This document shows positions 45,776 to 54,915 of a stretch of 64,000 nt of DNA, in pieces. Each line of letters opens with the position of its first letter. Position 1 is the first letter of the stretch. The stretch spans positions 124,001 through 188,000 of the forward strand of contig NZ_CP054212.1 in the NCBI RefSeq assembly GCF_013285385.1, in the 5' to 3' direction. A model generated the notes under the pieces. It searched no databases and was not told where the DNA came from. It saw nothing but the letters and a program-made list of their open reading frames with translations. The stretch is from Paramixta manurensis. GTDB lineage: Bacteria; Pseudomonadota; Gammaproteobacteria; Enterobacterales; Enterobacteriaceae. The translations under genes and the position numbers were made by a program.

Positions 45776-46675
45776 TCACTCAATGTGACGTTTCATTAGC
45801 TGCATGAGCCATTCCATAAACACTCGCACGCGTTGTGCAAGGTTACGCCGATGCGGATAGACCAGTGATACAGGCATCGGTTGCGCGCGGAAAGCTGGCA
45901 ATACTTCAACAAGTTGCTGCGCATGCAGCCGGGTGAAGCAGCCGACACGCGGTATTTGAATAATGCCCAAACCCGCCAGGCAAGCGGCTAAATAAGTTTG
46001 CGTACTGTTAACCGTTACCACACCGCCGGTTTGAATCAACTGGCTGCGTTTGCCATCAAAAAACTCGAAGCCTTGCGGCACGCTACCCAAGTGTTGGCTG
46101 TAATGCACCATGGCATGCTGGGATAAATCCTCCAGCGTTTGCGGCACGCCGAAGCGAGCGAGATAATCAGGGCTGGCGCAATTTACCATCGTTAAATGCC
46201 CTAGCGTGCGAGCAATTAGCCCGGAATCTTTGAGTTGCCCGACGCGCACCACACAATCAAAGCCTTCGCGGACGACATCGACCAAGCGGTCGCTGCTACT
46301 GAGCTCTAATTCAATGCCGGGATAGTGCTGAAGGAAAGAGGACAGGTGCGGGATCACTACATCAGTGGCCATTGCTGCGGGCATATCGACCCGCAGGCGG
46401 CCGCTGAGAGTCGCGGGATCGGTTTGGAAGAGCGCATCCATCTCGTCAAGCGTTGCCAACAGATCGAGGCAGCGCTCGTAATAGACCAGCCCATCCTGTG
46501 TAAGCTGCACGCGTCGAGTGGTGCGGTGCAACAGACGCGTACCCATCTGGTTTTCCAGCGCCTGCAATTGGCGTGATACGCTACCTTTCGGTAAGCCGAG
46601 ACTTTCTGCCGCCCGGGTAAAACTCTCCATTTCTGCGACCCTGACAAAGACGCGCATTGCATGAATTTTATCCAT
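45776..46675 (-). CDS. yhjC: LysR-family regulator YhjC
   Basis: 299-residue LysR protein. The HTH is RVAEMESFTRAAESLGLPKG followed by SVSRQLQALENQMGTRLL. The start MDKIHAM at 46675 matches E. coli YhjC exactly in position; the longer frame to 46765 would add 30 unlike residues. The effector domain follows. Divergent from the SDR gene with about 115 bp between starts, so it may regulate that gene, although E. coli YhjC was linked to other targets. Confidence 0.88.
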   Translation of the reverse strand: MDKIHAMRVFVRVAEMESFTRAAESLGLPKGSVSRQLQALENQMGTRLLHRTTRRVQLTQDGLVYYERCLDLLATLDEMDALFQTDPATLSGRLRVDMPAAMATDVVIPHLSSFLQHYPGIELELSSSDRLVDVVREGFDCVVRVGQLKDSGLIARTLGHLTMVNCASPDYLARFGVPQTLEDLSQHAMVHYSQHLGSVPQGFEFFDGKRSQLIQTGGVVTVNSTQTYLAACLAGLGIIQIPRVGCFTRLHAQQLVEVLPAFRAQPMPVSLVYPHRRNLAQRVRVFMEWLMQLMKRHIE

Positions 46676-46790
46676 TTGTGCACCAATTGTTGTTTTAACT
46701 GAAACAGTGAAGCGCATTTGATGGTGTTTATAGATCAAACTGACAGGAATATCCTCTTTTTTCACCTTGTTACTTCAGCAGGAGAGAAAA

Positions 46791-47549
46791 ATGACGCGTA
46801 AAATTGCATTGATCACCGGCGGCAGCCGCGGACTAGGGCGAAATGCGGCGCTAAAGCTGGCAGAAAAACAGATTGACATCATTTTAACCTGGCGCAGCAA
46901 ACAGCAAGACGCACTGGCGGTGGTGAAAGAAATTGAAGCGCGCGGCGCGCGCGCAGTGGCGCTACCGCTGGATGTGGCGAAGAGTGACAGCTTTGACGCT
47001 TTTGTCACGCAAGTCCGACAGCAGCTTAACCAAGTGTGGCAACGCGAAGATATTGATTATTTAATCAACAATGCAGGGGTTGGGATTGCCAGCCCGTTCG
47101 CCGAAACCAGTGAAGCGCAGTTTGATGAGCTAATGAATATCCATCTTAAAGGCCCGTTTTTCCTGACGCAGAAGCTGTTGCCGTTTATCAAACAGGGCGG
47201 TCGGATCCTGAATATTTCTAGCGGGCTGGCGCGCTTTAGTTTGCCGGGTTACGGCACCTATGCGGCGATGAAGGGCGCGATGGAAGTGTTAACGCGTTAT
47301 CAAGCGAAAGAGTTGGGCGCGCGCGGTATCGCGGTGAATATCCTTGCGCCTGGCGCCATTGAAACCGACTTTGGCGGCGCGGTGGTGCGTGATAATCCTG
47401 AAGTTAATCAGCAGATTGCCGCACAAACCGCATTAGGTCGGGTCGGTCTGCCAGAGGATATTGGCGCTGCGGTTGCCGCCATTTTGAGTGAGGAGATGGG
47501 TTGGGTGAATGGGCAACGCATTGAGGCTTCCGGCGGAATGTTCCTGTAA
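46791..47549 (+). CDS. Short-chain dehydrogenase/reductase
   Basis: 252-residue classical SDR. NADP(H)-binding TGGSRGLGRN (residues 9-18), NNAGVG, catalytic Ser in ILNISSGLA and the YxxxK dyad in YGTYAAMKG. The C-terminal NGQRIEASGGMFL closes the fold. The ATG at 46791 follows AGGAGAG; the earlier ATG at 46767 lies before the ribosome site. Substrate unknown. Divergent from yhjC, the probable regulator. Confidence 0.9.
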   Translation: MTRKIALITGGSRGLGRNAALKLAEKQIDIILTWRSKQQDALAVVKEIEARGARAVALPLDVAKSDSFDAFVTQVRQQLNQVWQREDIDYLINNAGVGIASPFAETSEAQFDELMNIHLKGPFFLTQKLLPFIKQGGRILNISSGLARFSLPGYGTYAAMKGAMEVLTRYQAKELGARGIAVNILAPGAIETDFGGAVVRDNPEVNQQIAAQTALGRVGLPEDIGAAVAAILSEEMGWVNGQRIEASGGMFL

Positions 47550-47644
47550 TTCGACGTTGTAAAAGTAGAAAGCGGCTATAACCAAGGTGTGGGTTAAGAC
47601 GGTATGGCCGCTACTTCAGCCACGGTTACCAGGTGAACAAGATT

Positions 47645-47934
47645 TCAGGGCGCACGTTTGGCGGCGTCAGAATAGACGGCTGAGCGTTCTCGTTTGCCAA
47701 CCGCAATTACGAAAACCACCACTCTGGCATCTTGAACCTGATAGCGAGACGATAACCTGATGCGCGTAATTTAATCTTATAACAGTCAGCCATACCATGC
47801 AGTCTGTTGGCTTCAATACGCGGGGATTGCAATACCTCGGCGAGTTTCTTTTTCAGTTGTTCACGAACGGTTTGGCCCAACTTACGCCATTCCTTAAGCG
47901 CCCGTTCGTCAAAATCCAGTAGATACGCCATCAA
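47645..47934 (-). pseudogene. relE: RelE toxin, frameshifted
   Basis: The first 50 or so residues (MAYLLDFDERALKEWRKLGQ, DCYKIKLRASGYRL) match E. coli RelE almost exactly, then the frame runs into a stop at 47707. One missing base at 47744-47745 (CTCGCTAT where CTC-GxC-TAT is expected) is enough: the neighbouring frame continues YQVQDARVVVFVIAVGKRER then SAVYSD and stops at 47645. The lost part holds RelE residues equivalent to Arg81 and Tyr87 needed for mRNA cleavage, so the toxin is probably inactive. Confidence 0.9.
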
Positions 47935-48170
47935 AGATCATCCAGGGAAATCCGGACAGGTTTAGGGTTGCGCAGCCGTTCTCTAACCATTTCGACGAGT
48001 TCCGCATCTTCTTCGCTGAGCAGCGTTTGTTTGAAAGGAAGCCGATCATTATCTGCAATATATTCAAGTGTCAGACGGAGGGCTTCTGATGGAGTAACGC
48101 CCAGTTTTTCAAGCGCAGCGAACGAACGCGCTTTCAAATCATCATCAATACGAAGGTTAATGCTACCCAT
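47931..48170 (-). CDS. relB: RelB antitoxin
   Basis: 79-residue RelB. The ribbon-helix-helix N terminus MGSINLRIDDDLKARSFAAL and the C-terminal toxin-binding LRNPKPVRISLDDL match E. coli RelB closely. GAGGTGAAT precedes the ATG. It overlaps relE by ATGA. It is intact although the toxin is frameshifted; it also would autoregulate its promoter. Confidence 0.93.
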   Translation of the reverse strand: MGSINLRIDDDLKARSFAALEKLGVTPSEALRLTLEYIADNDRLPFKQTLLSEEDAELVEMVRERLRNPKPVRISLDDL

Positions 48171-48190
48171 ATATTCACCTCAATCTTGCC

Positions 48191-48217
48191 ATTACATCTG
48201 TCATTACAAGTATTACA
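48191..48217. promoter_or_regulatory. Candidate RelB operator
   Basis: Three ATTACA hexamers at 48191-48196, 48203-48208 and 48212-48217, 21-47 nt upstream of relB, resemble the repeated hexads bound by RelB in E. coli. Confidence 0.5.
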
Positions 48218-48303
48218 CTGGTCCGAAAAATAAGCAATGCTTGCTAACCGCAATCAACCGGGCTATCAATATGCTTATGCTTTGAATAAAAAGAGAAAGT
48301 AGC

Positions 48304-48927
48304 ATGTTGAAAATACTCGGACGTCTCTCGTCAATCAACGTTAGAAAAGTGCTGTGGGTATGTGATGAACTGGCAATCCCGTTCCGCCGCGAAGAGTGGG
48401 GCGAAGGATTCCGCTCGCCGCAAGAAGCGGAGTTCCTCGCCTTAAATCCGAATGCGATGATCCCGGTAATACAGGATGGCGACTTCGTGATGTGGGAATC
48501 GAACGCGATTATCCGCTACCTGGCAAATGCGTATGGCGGCGGGTGGCTCTATCCGGAAGATGCGCGCGCCCGCGCGCCGGTCGACCAATGGATCGACTGG
48601 CAGGCCACCGAGTTAAATACCGCCTGGCGCTATGCATTTATGTCGCTGGTGCGTAATTCTCCGGCACATCAAGATCCGCGTCTGCTGGCCGCCGCCTGTA
48701 AAGGGTGGGCACACACCATGGGCATCCTTAATCAACAACTGGAAAAAACCAAAGGCTATGTCGCCGGTGCGACCTTTTCTTTAGCGGATATTCCAATTGG
48801 GCTCTCGGTTAATCGCTGGTATGAAACGCCGTTAGACCACCCGGATTATCCGGCGGTGCGTGCCTATTATGAGCGCCTCACCGGGCGCCACGGTTATGCG
48901 ACCTGGGGCCGCAATGGCACGCCATAG
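48304..48927 (+). CDS. Glutathione S-transferase family protein (second)
   Basis: 207-residue GST with an N-terminal thioredoxin-like domain (MLKILGRLSSINVRKVLWVC, catalytic Ser9/Ser10 region; NAMIPVIQDGDF and ESNAIIRYLA) and a C-terminal helical domain (YVAGATFSLADIPIGLSV). It is not the same subfamily as the GST at 38254-38895. Convergent with phosphoketolase, with only 9 nt between stops. Substrate unknown. Confidence 0.88.
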   Translation: MLKILGRLSSINVRKVLWVCDELAIPFRREEWGEGFRSPQEAEFLALNPNAMIPVIQDGDFVMWESNAIIRYLANAYGGGWLYPEDARARAPVDQWIDWQATELNTAWRYAFMSLVRNSPAHQDPRLLAAACKGWAHTMGILNQQLEKTKGYVAGATFSLADIPIGLSVNRWYETPLDHPDYPAVRAYYERLTGRHGYATWGRNGTP

Positions 48928-48936
48928 CGCGTCGGG

Positions 48937-51312
48937 TTATTTTGACCAACGCCAGTTCTGGACTTCAGGGAGATCTTCACCATATTCGCGTACATAAGCG
49001 TGATGTTCGGCGATCTTCTCCTGCAACTGGTCGAGGATCGTCGCTGCCCGATCCTGTAATCCCGGCACGCGCAAAATGGCCTCCTGCGCCAGATGAAAAC
49101 GATCCAGTTCATTTAATACCGTCATATCGAACGGGGTGGTGGTGGTGCCCTCTTCAATAAAACCGCGAACGTGGAAGTTGCGATGATTATTGCGCTGGTA
49201 AGTTAGACGGTGGATCAAGCTGGGATAACCATGAAAGGCGAAAATCACCGGTCGATTTTGGGTAAATAGCGCATCAAATTGCTGCTCCTCCAGACCATGT
49301 GGATGCTGATCGTGAGTTTGCAGCGCCAGTAGATCGACCACATTGACGACCCGGATTTTAAGATTCGGCAAATAGTCGCGTAACAGATCGACTGCCGCCA
49401 GCGTTTCCATGGTGGGCACGTCACCGGCGCAGGCCATCACCACATCAGGTTCTTCGCCGGGTTGTTCATTGCCTGCCCACTGCCAGATCCCCATTCCGAC
49501 TTCGCAATGATGAACCGCCTCATCGAAGGTTAACCATTGTGGCTCCGGCTGCTTCCCGGCGATGATCACATTGATCCGATCCCAGGTATGTAGACAGTGA
49601 TCGGTGACATACAGCAAGGTATTCGCATCCGGCGGCAGGTAGATCCTGACAATATCCGCTTTCTTATTAGCGACATGATCGATGAACCCCGGATCCTGAT
49701 GACTGTAACCATTGTGATCCTGACGCCAAACGTGGGAAGAGAGTAAATAATTGAGCGAAGCGATCGGTGCGCGCCATTTAAGTTTACGGCTTACTTTTAA
49801 CCACTTGGCATGCTGGTTAAACATCGAATCGACGATATGGATAAAGGCTTCGTAGCAGTTAAACAACCCGTGTCGACCGGTTAACAGATAACCTTCCAGC
49901 CAGCCCTGACATTGATGCTCGCTTAAGATCTCCATCACCCGACCATCGGGCGCCAACTGTTCATCCCAAGGCTTGGTGGCCTCCATCCAGCTACGATTAG
50001 TCGCATCAAACACGCGGTTTAGGCGGTTGGAGGCGGTTTCATCGGGGCCAAAGAGACGGAAATTGGTCAGATTTTGGCGGAAAACATCGCTAAGGTAGGC
50101 TCCCAGCACTTCCGTTGATTGCGCCTGTGTTTTTCCCGCTTTCTCAATGTCAATGGCATAACGGCGTATGTCCGGGGTGATCAGCTCGCGTCGCAATCGA
50201 CCCCCGTTAGCATATGGGGTCGCGCCCATGCGTTTTTCACCGTGTGGCGCCAGCGCACGGAGTTCTGCCTTGAGCTTGCCTTGCTCATCAAACAGGTCGT
50301 CTGGGTTATAACTGCGCATCCAGTTTTCCAAAATCTCGCGGTGCGCGGCGTCTTCCCGACAAGCGGCGACCGGCACCTGATGCGCGCGCCAGAAATCTTC
50401 GACCTTTTTACCATCGACCTGTTTCGGGCCGGTCCAGCCTTTGGGGCTACGTAAAATAATCATTGGCCAGCGCGGCAGCGTGACTTCATCTGTTTGTTGA
50501 GCGGCGCGGGCGCGTTGCTGGTAGTGGTGGATCTTGTCAAAGGCATTATCCAGCGCATCAGCCATTTGCCGATGCATATCGGCGGGCTCGTGGCCGCTAA
50601 CAAACAGTGGCTCATAACCGAAACCGCTAAACAGGCGCCACAGATCTTCGTCGTTAGCGCGGCCTAACAGAGTGGGGTTGGCAATTTTATACCCGTTAAG
50701 ATGCAGGATCGGGAGCACCGCGCCATCGCGCTGCGGATTGAGGAATTTATTGCCGTGCCAACTGGCCGCTAGCGGCCCGGTTTCCGCTTCGCCATCGCCG
50801 ATCACGCAGGGCACAATCAGATCGGGATTGTCGAACACTGCCCCGAAAGCGTGCGACAGCGAGTAACCCAGTTCGCCCCCTTCATTGATGGAGCCGGGCG
50901 TTTCCGGCGCCGCGTGGCTGGGAATGCCGCCGGGAAACGAAAACTGTTTAAACAATTTGCGCATACCGTCGACATCCTCGCTGATTGCCGGATAGATTTC
51001 GCTATAACTGCCTTCCAGCCACGTATTCGCCACCATTCCCGGCCCGCCGTGACCCGGTCCGCAGAGGTAAACCAAATCAACCTCGCGCTGGCGAATAATG
51101 CGGTTTAAATGGGCATAAATAAAATTTAATCCCGGCGTGGTTCCCCAGTGCCCCAACAGGCGTGGTTTGATGTGCCGGGCTTCCAGCGGCTGGCGCAATA
51201 ATGGATTATCCATCAGGTAGATTTGGCCGACAGAGAGATAATTGGCGGCGCGCCAGTAGCGATCGAGTAACGCCAGTTCGTCGCTGGCGGCCGGATGCGT
51301 TGAATGCGTCAT
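48937..51312 (-). CDS. Phosphoketolase (xylulose-5-P/fructose-6-P)
   Basis: 791-residue thiamine-diphosphate enzyme that splits xylulose-5-P or fructose-6-P with phosphate to acetyl phosphate plus glyceraldehyde-3-P or erythrose-4-P. The ThDP motif is GDGEAETGPLAASWHGN (residues about 165-180); the N-terminal LGHWGTTPGLNFIYAHLNR and YLCGPGHGGPG, and the C-terminal YPSLIHRL, are family hallmarks. GAGGAGGAG gives a very strong ribosome site. No acetate kinase is adjacent. Phosphoketolase is absent from E. coli K-12 and is sporadic in enterics. Confidence 0.95.
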   Translation of the reverse strand: MTHSTHPAASDELALLDRYWRAANYLSVGQIYLMDNPLLRQPLEARHIKPRLLGHWGTTPGLNFIYAHLNRIIRQREVDLVYLCGPGHGGPGMVANTWLEGSYSEIYPAISEDVDGMRKLFKQFSFPGGIPSHAAPETPGSINEGGELGYSLSHAFGAVFDNPDLIVPCVIGDGEAETGPLAASWHGNKFLNPQRDGAVLPILHLNGYKIANPTLLGRANDEDLWRLFSGFGYEPLFVSGHEPADMHRQMADALDNAFDKIHHYQQRARAAQQTDEVTLPRWPMIILRSPKGWTGPKQVDGKKVEDFWRAHQVPVAACREDAAHREILENWMRSYNPDDLFDEQGKLKAELRALAPHGEKRMGATPYANGGRLRRELITPDIRRYAIDIEKAGKTQAQSTEVLGAYLSDVFRQNLTNFRLFGPDETASNRLNRVFDATNRSWMEATKPWDEQLAPDGRVMEILSEHQCQGWLEGYLLTGRHGLFNCYEAFIHIVDSMFNQHAKWLKVSRKLKWRAPIASLNYLLSSHVWRQDHNGYSHQDPGFIDHVANKKADIVRIYLPPDANTLLYVTDHCLHTWDRINVIIAGKQPEPQWLTFDEAVHHCEVGMGIWQWAGNEQPGEEPDVVMACAGDVPTMETLAAVDLLRDYLPNLKIRVVNVVDLLALQTHDQHPHGLEEQQFDALFTQNRPVIFAFHGYPSLIHRLTYQRNNHRNFHVRGFIEEGTTTTPFDMTVLNELDRFHLAQEAILRVPGLQDRAATILDQLQEKIAEHHAYVREYGEDLPEVQNWRWSK

Positions 51313-51407
51313 ACTGCTCCTCCTCTAATGAGATCTCTTTTAACCCTGGCAGAAGAACCCCGAAGCAGCCAAAAAGCCGGGCAGATTGAGCGTTATCCAT
51401 GGAGAGG

Positions 51408-51430
51408 ACAGGGCGCAGACCGCGCCCTGT
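51408..51430 (-). terminator. Hairpin after the amino-acid deaminase operon
   Basis: ACAGGGCGC (51408-51416) pairs with GCGCCCTGT (51422-51430) around a 5-nt loop. It lies 15 nt beyond the last minus-strand gene of the operon. Confidence 0.6.
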
Positions 51431-51444
51431 GAAGGAAGAAAAGA

Positions 51445-52716
51445 TTAAAAGGCGGTGAGCACGGCGTCGACAACCCGATAATCGTCGTCAACCAATGGGA
51501 GATAACGCCATTTATCGAAGGCGGTGCAAGGATGGGAGATGCCGCAGCCGACCCAATCGCCCGGCGCTAACGTCTCGGTTTCCGGCAGGCGTAGGTAAGC
51601 GTGTTGGTCGTTAACATCGCTAATCACCCACTGCTCGACGGCGCGTAAACCACTGCCATCGCGCAGGCGGGTGGCATGCGGGATCGGGAAGTCCTGATCG
51701 AAAGGTACGTCGCGGCGCCCGAAGTCTAACAGCGCCAGGCCCGGTTCCGGGCGCGACAATACACGTCCCCAAATTTCCAGCGCCGGGCGGAAGTGATACG
51801 GCGAGCCGGGTTGAGCGAAAGGCGCAATGCGCGCATAGAGCCCGTCATCATGTGCCATATAGGCGCCGGAACGAATCAGGATGGTGTAGGGGATGGAGAG
51901 CGTCGCCTGGCGGAAGCGTTCAGCGACAATATCAAACCACGCGCCGCCGCCAGCGCTGAGGATAATCTCTTCGCCGGCAAAGAGGTTTTGCTGCGCCAAC
52001 TGCTCCGCGACAGTGACGATAAAATCACAATACCCACGGACAATCGCCAGTGAATGCGCGGTGCGCCCGGCGGCAACCGCGCCTTCGTAGCCTGCTACGC
52101 CGACTAACTGGAGTGAACGGCTGGCTGAAATGGCATCGGCAATGGTCAGCGCCTCTTCCAGGCTACGGCAACCGGTACGTCCTCCAGCCACCGAGACCTC
52201 CAGCAGCACCGAAATGACGCTTTCACCGAGAGAGTCTTCCAGCAGTTTTACGCCTGCCAGCGAATCCACATAACAGAGAAACGCCTGGTCTGGGTGCTGG
52301 CGTTGATAATCGGCAATCCAGCGGATACCCGCCGGATCAACCAGCTCATTAGCCAGAAACACATTACGAATGCCAAAGCTACGTAACGCCCGCACCTGCG
52401 CCGGGGTCGCGGCGCTTAGACCCCACGCGCCGCCTTCACTGACCGCCTGACGTAAAATGGCAGGCGACATCGAGGTCTTCCCATGTGCCGCCAGCATAAC
52501 GCCATTTTCGCGACAAAAGGCCGCTAAGTTGTGCAAGTTATCTAACATTGCCGACTGCTTCATCACCATCACTGGCGAGAAAACCTCCGGTGACGATAAT
52601 ACCGGCGTGCCGTTAGCCAGCGGCTGTCGCCCGTCTCCGGCGACGGATTTGTAGTGCGGCGGCGTGCTGATTGGGTCCAGCTTGCCGTCGGCTTGTAGAG
52701 GAAAAGATAAAGACAT
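51445..52716 (-). CDS. PLP- and Zn-dependent amino acid deaminase (DSD1/D-Thr aldolase-like)
   Basis: 423-residue protein of the alanine-racemase-like N-terminal barrel family. The PLP lysine lies in MLAAHGKTSMSPAIL, and the C-terminal SHPCTAF gives the His-x-Cys zinc site of eukaryotic-type D-serine dehydratases. The start at 52716 follows GGAGG; the upstream ATG at 52818 lies inside the ATPase gene. Expected product: ammonia and a 2-oxo acid from a D-hydroxyamino or similar substrate. Genes for an amino-acid ABC transporter and a RidA protein precede it on the same strand, which supports amino-acid degradation. Confidence 0.82.
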   Translation of the reverse strand: MSLSFPLQADGKLDPISTPPHYKSVAGDGRQPLANGTPVLSSPEVFSPVMVMKQSAMLDNLHNLAAFCRENGVMLAAHGKTSMSPAILRQAVSEGGAWGLSAATPAQVRALRSFGIRNVFLANELVDPAGIRWIADYQRQHPDQAFLCYVDSLAGVKLLEDSLGESVISVLLEVSVAGGRTGCRSLEEALTIADAISASRSLQLVGVAGYEGAVAAGRTAHSLAIVRGYCDFIVTVAEQLAQQNLFAGEEIILSAGGGAWFDIVAERFRQATLSIPYTILIRSGAYMAHDDGLYARIAPFAQPGSPYHFRPALEIWGRVLSRPEPGLALLDFGRRDVPFDQDFPIPHATRLRDGSGLRAVEQWVISDVNDQHAYLRLPETETLAPGDWVGCGISHPCTAFDKWRYLPLVDDDYRVVDAVLTAF

Positions 52717-52729
52717 GACCACCTCCGGA

Positions 52730-53467
52730 TTAGTGCTCCAGCACGCGGGAAAGAAATTGCTGCGTGCGCGGATTTTGCGGATTAACGAAGATTTGTTCCG
52801 GGACGCCCTGCTCGGCAATCACCCCTTTATCCATAAACACCACCCGGTCGGCGGTTTTACGCGCAAAGCCCATTTCGTGGGTCACGACAACCATTGTCAT
52901 CCCATCGCGTGCCAGGCCGCGCATCACCTCGGTCACTTCGCCGACCAGTTCCGGGTCGAGGGCCGAGGTTGCTTCATCAAAGAACATAATTTTGGGCTCT
53001 ACCGCCAGCGCACGCGCAATGGCGACGCGCTGTTGCTGGCCGCCGGAAAGTTGTGAAGGGTAATGTTGTGCGCGTTCCGCCAGGCCCACCCGCTCCAGCG
53101 CAGCCATACCGCGCTTATTGGCTTCAGCGCTGGAAAGGTTTTGCGCTTTAATTAGCGCCAACGTCACGTTACCTAGCGCGGTTTTATGCGGGAACAAATT
53201 GAACTGCTGAAACACCATCCCGACATGGCCGCAAATCTCGCGGCTGCGACGCGTGTCGTGCAGGGGCACATCATTGACCCAGATTTCGCCGCCATCGGCG
53301 GTTTCCAGCCCGCTCATAATTCGCAAAACGGTACTTTTGCCAGAACCGGAAGCGCCAATTAGCACTAGCACTTCGCCAGGGGTCACTTGCAGACTAATGT
53401 CTTTCAGCACTTGGGTACTACCAAAGGATTTGGTGACATTGCTGAGCGCAATTGCGGGTTTACTCAT
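52730..53467 (-). CDS. Polar amino-acid ABC transporter ATPase
   Basis: 245-residue GlnQ/HisP-like ATPase. Walker A GASGSGKST, signature LSGGQQQRVAIARAL, Walker B IMFFDEATSALDPE and switch VVTHEMGF are intact. Its ATG overlaps the end of the upstream permease gene. Start is near-coupled to the permease, and it precedes the deaminase gene by 13 nt. Confidence 0.93.
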   Translation of the reverse strand: MSKPAIALSNVTKSFGSTQVLKDISLQVTPGEVLVLIGASGSGKSTVLRIMSGLETADGGEIWVNDVPLHDTRRSREICGHVGMVFQQFNLFPHKTALGNVTLALIKAQNLSSAEANKRGMAALERVGLAERAQHYPSQLSGGQQQRVAIARALAVEPKIMFFDEATSALDPELVGEVTEVMRGLARDGMTMVVVTHEMGFARKTADRVVFMDKGVIAEQGVPEQIFVNPQNPRTQQFLSRVLEH

Positions 53468-54111
53468 GATAATTGGCTCCTGGTTTGGCTGGCGTGCTGA
53501 ACCCAGCGTGAAAGAGGGAAGCAGATAACGAAATACAGCAGGGAAACCAGCCCATAGATAACTACCGGCTGACCAACGCGATCGACAATCGCTTGCCCTT
53601 GGTGCATCAGTTCTGACATACCGATCATGCTGACGATCGAGGTGTCCTTAATCAGGGAAAGATACTGCCCGACCAGCGGCGGCAGTACGATGCGCCGGGT
53701 TTGCGGCAACACCACATTAAAAAAGGTCTGACGTTTATTCAGGCCGAGGATCCAGGAGACTTCCCACTGCCCTTTCGGCACCGCTTCAATACCGGCGCGG
53801 AACACCTCGGCGATATAAGCGCCCTGATAGATGCTGAGCCCAAGGATACCGGCGGCGAACAGGTTAATTTCATAACCGAAATAGGCCACGCCGAAGTAGA
53901 TAAACATCAGCGTAATCAGCACCGGCGTGCCGCGAAATAGCTCGGTATACACTTGCGCGATCTGCTTGCCGACCGGGAGCTGGCTGGTACGTAGCACGGC
54001 GGCCAGCAAACCCAGCAGCGTGCTGCCGACGATGGCGGCCAGCGAAAGAATAAGGGTGATCAGTAACCCTTGTAATAGCAGCGGCAGGCTGGAGAAAATT
54101 AAATCATTCAT
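53464..54111 (-). CDS. Amino-acid ABC transporter permease (first)
   Basis: 215-residue HisM/GlnP-like permease. N-terminal helices are followed by YTELFRGTPVLITLMFIYFG and the EAA coupling loop (YIAEVFRAGIEAVPKGQWE). It overlaps the neighbouring ATPase and permease genes by 4 nt each, so all three are translated together. Confidence 0.9.
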   Translation of the reverse strand: MNDLIFSSLPLLLQGLLITLILSLAAIVGSTLLGLLAAVLRTSQLPVGKQIAQVYTELFRGTPVLITLMFIYFGVAYFGYEINLFAAGILGLSIYQGAYIAEVFRAGIEAVPKGQWEVSWILGLNKRQTFFNVVLPQTRRIVLPPLVGQYLSLIKDTSIVSMIGMSELMHQGQAIVDRVGQPVVIYGLVSLLYFVICFPLSRWVQHASQTRSQLS

Positions 54112-54845
54112 ACTGGATTCCTCTGTTTCACCGGATTAACCGGGAAAGTTACGCGGCGAAACCAGACGGACTTTTTTACTTTGGTCACCAGCGGCGGATT
54201 GAACACCCGGCGTCCGATCAGATTGCCCAGCCAGGAAAACAGGTTACTCAGTACCAGGTAAACGCCTAAAACGACGCTAAAGGTCTGGATATAGAGCAGT
54301 GTCCGCGCATTGATGACTGTCGCGGTACCGGTGAGTTCCGGTAAAGCGATAGCCGAAAGTAGCGAGGTACCAAGCAGTAGCTGTATCAGGTTATTGATAA
54401 TCGCCGGATAGACGGCGCGCGCTGCCTGCGGCATGACAACATGAATAAACATCTGACGTGGGCTGATACCTAAAATATAAGCCGCCTCGCGCTGCCCCTG
54501 AGGAACCGACTGAATACCGGCGCGAAAGGTTTCCGCCAGGTAAGCCCCCACATTGATACCCAATGCCAGCACGCCAGCGGTGAATGCACTCATGGTGATG
54601 CCCAATGACGGCAGCCCAAAGAAGATGATGAAAATTTGTAGCAAGACCGGAGTGTTGCGGATGAATTCGATATAACAGCCGCTAATCCACCGCACCAGGG
54701 TAATGCGTGACTCCTTCGCCAGCGCCGCCAGTAAGCCGAGCGCCATGGCAAGCACGAAAGCCAGCAGTGTGACCTGCAAGGTTAGCCAGGCCGCATCAAC
54801 AAATGTCCCGGCATAGCGCCACAAGGTTAACCATTGGTAGCTCAT
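54108..54845 (-). CDS. Amino-acid ABC transporter permease (second)
   Basis: 245-residue permease partner of the one downstream; CYIEFIRNTPVLLQIFIIFF and the coupling loop YLAETFRAGIQSVPQGQREA are characteristic. The C terminus is extended by about 25 charged residues (RVFNPPLVTKVKKSVWFRR). Separated from the binding protein gene by 70 nt containing a strong hairpin. Confidence 0.9.
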   Translation of the reverse strand: MSYQWLTLWRYAGTFVDAAWLTLQVTLLAFVLAMALGLLAALAKESRITLVRWISGCYIEFIRNTPVLLQIFIIFFGLPSLGITMSAFTAGVLALGINVGAYLAETFRAGIQSVPQGQREAAYILGISPRQMFIHVVMPQAARAVYPAIINNLIQLLLGTSLLSAIALPELTGTATVINARTLLYIQTFSVVLGVYLVLSNLFSWLGNLIGRRVFNPPLVTKVKKSVWFRRVTFPVNPVKQRNPV

Positions 54846-54875
54846 GAGAGGGCTCCTGTTTGACCAGCAGTAAGA

Positions 54876-54905
54876 GAGGCTATCCGTGCGTGAACGGATA
54901 GCCTC
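54876..54905 (-). terminator. Hairpin between binding protein and permease genes
   Basis: GAGGCTATCCGT (54876-54887) pairs perfectly with ACGGATAGCCTC (54894-54905), 12 bp with a 6-nt loop. Likely attenuates transcription so the binding protein is made in excess. Confidence 0.75.
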
Positions 54906-54915
54906 CCCTCAGCGA

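Noticed and set aside
47707..47934. A functional shortened RelE
   Set aside because: The truncated product lacks the catalytic C-terminal residues and ends in frame-shifted, unlike sequence.
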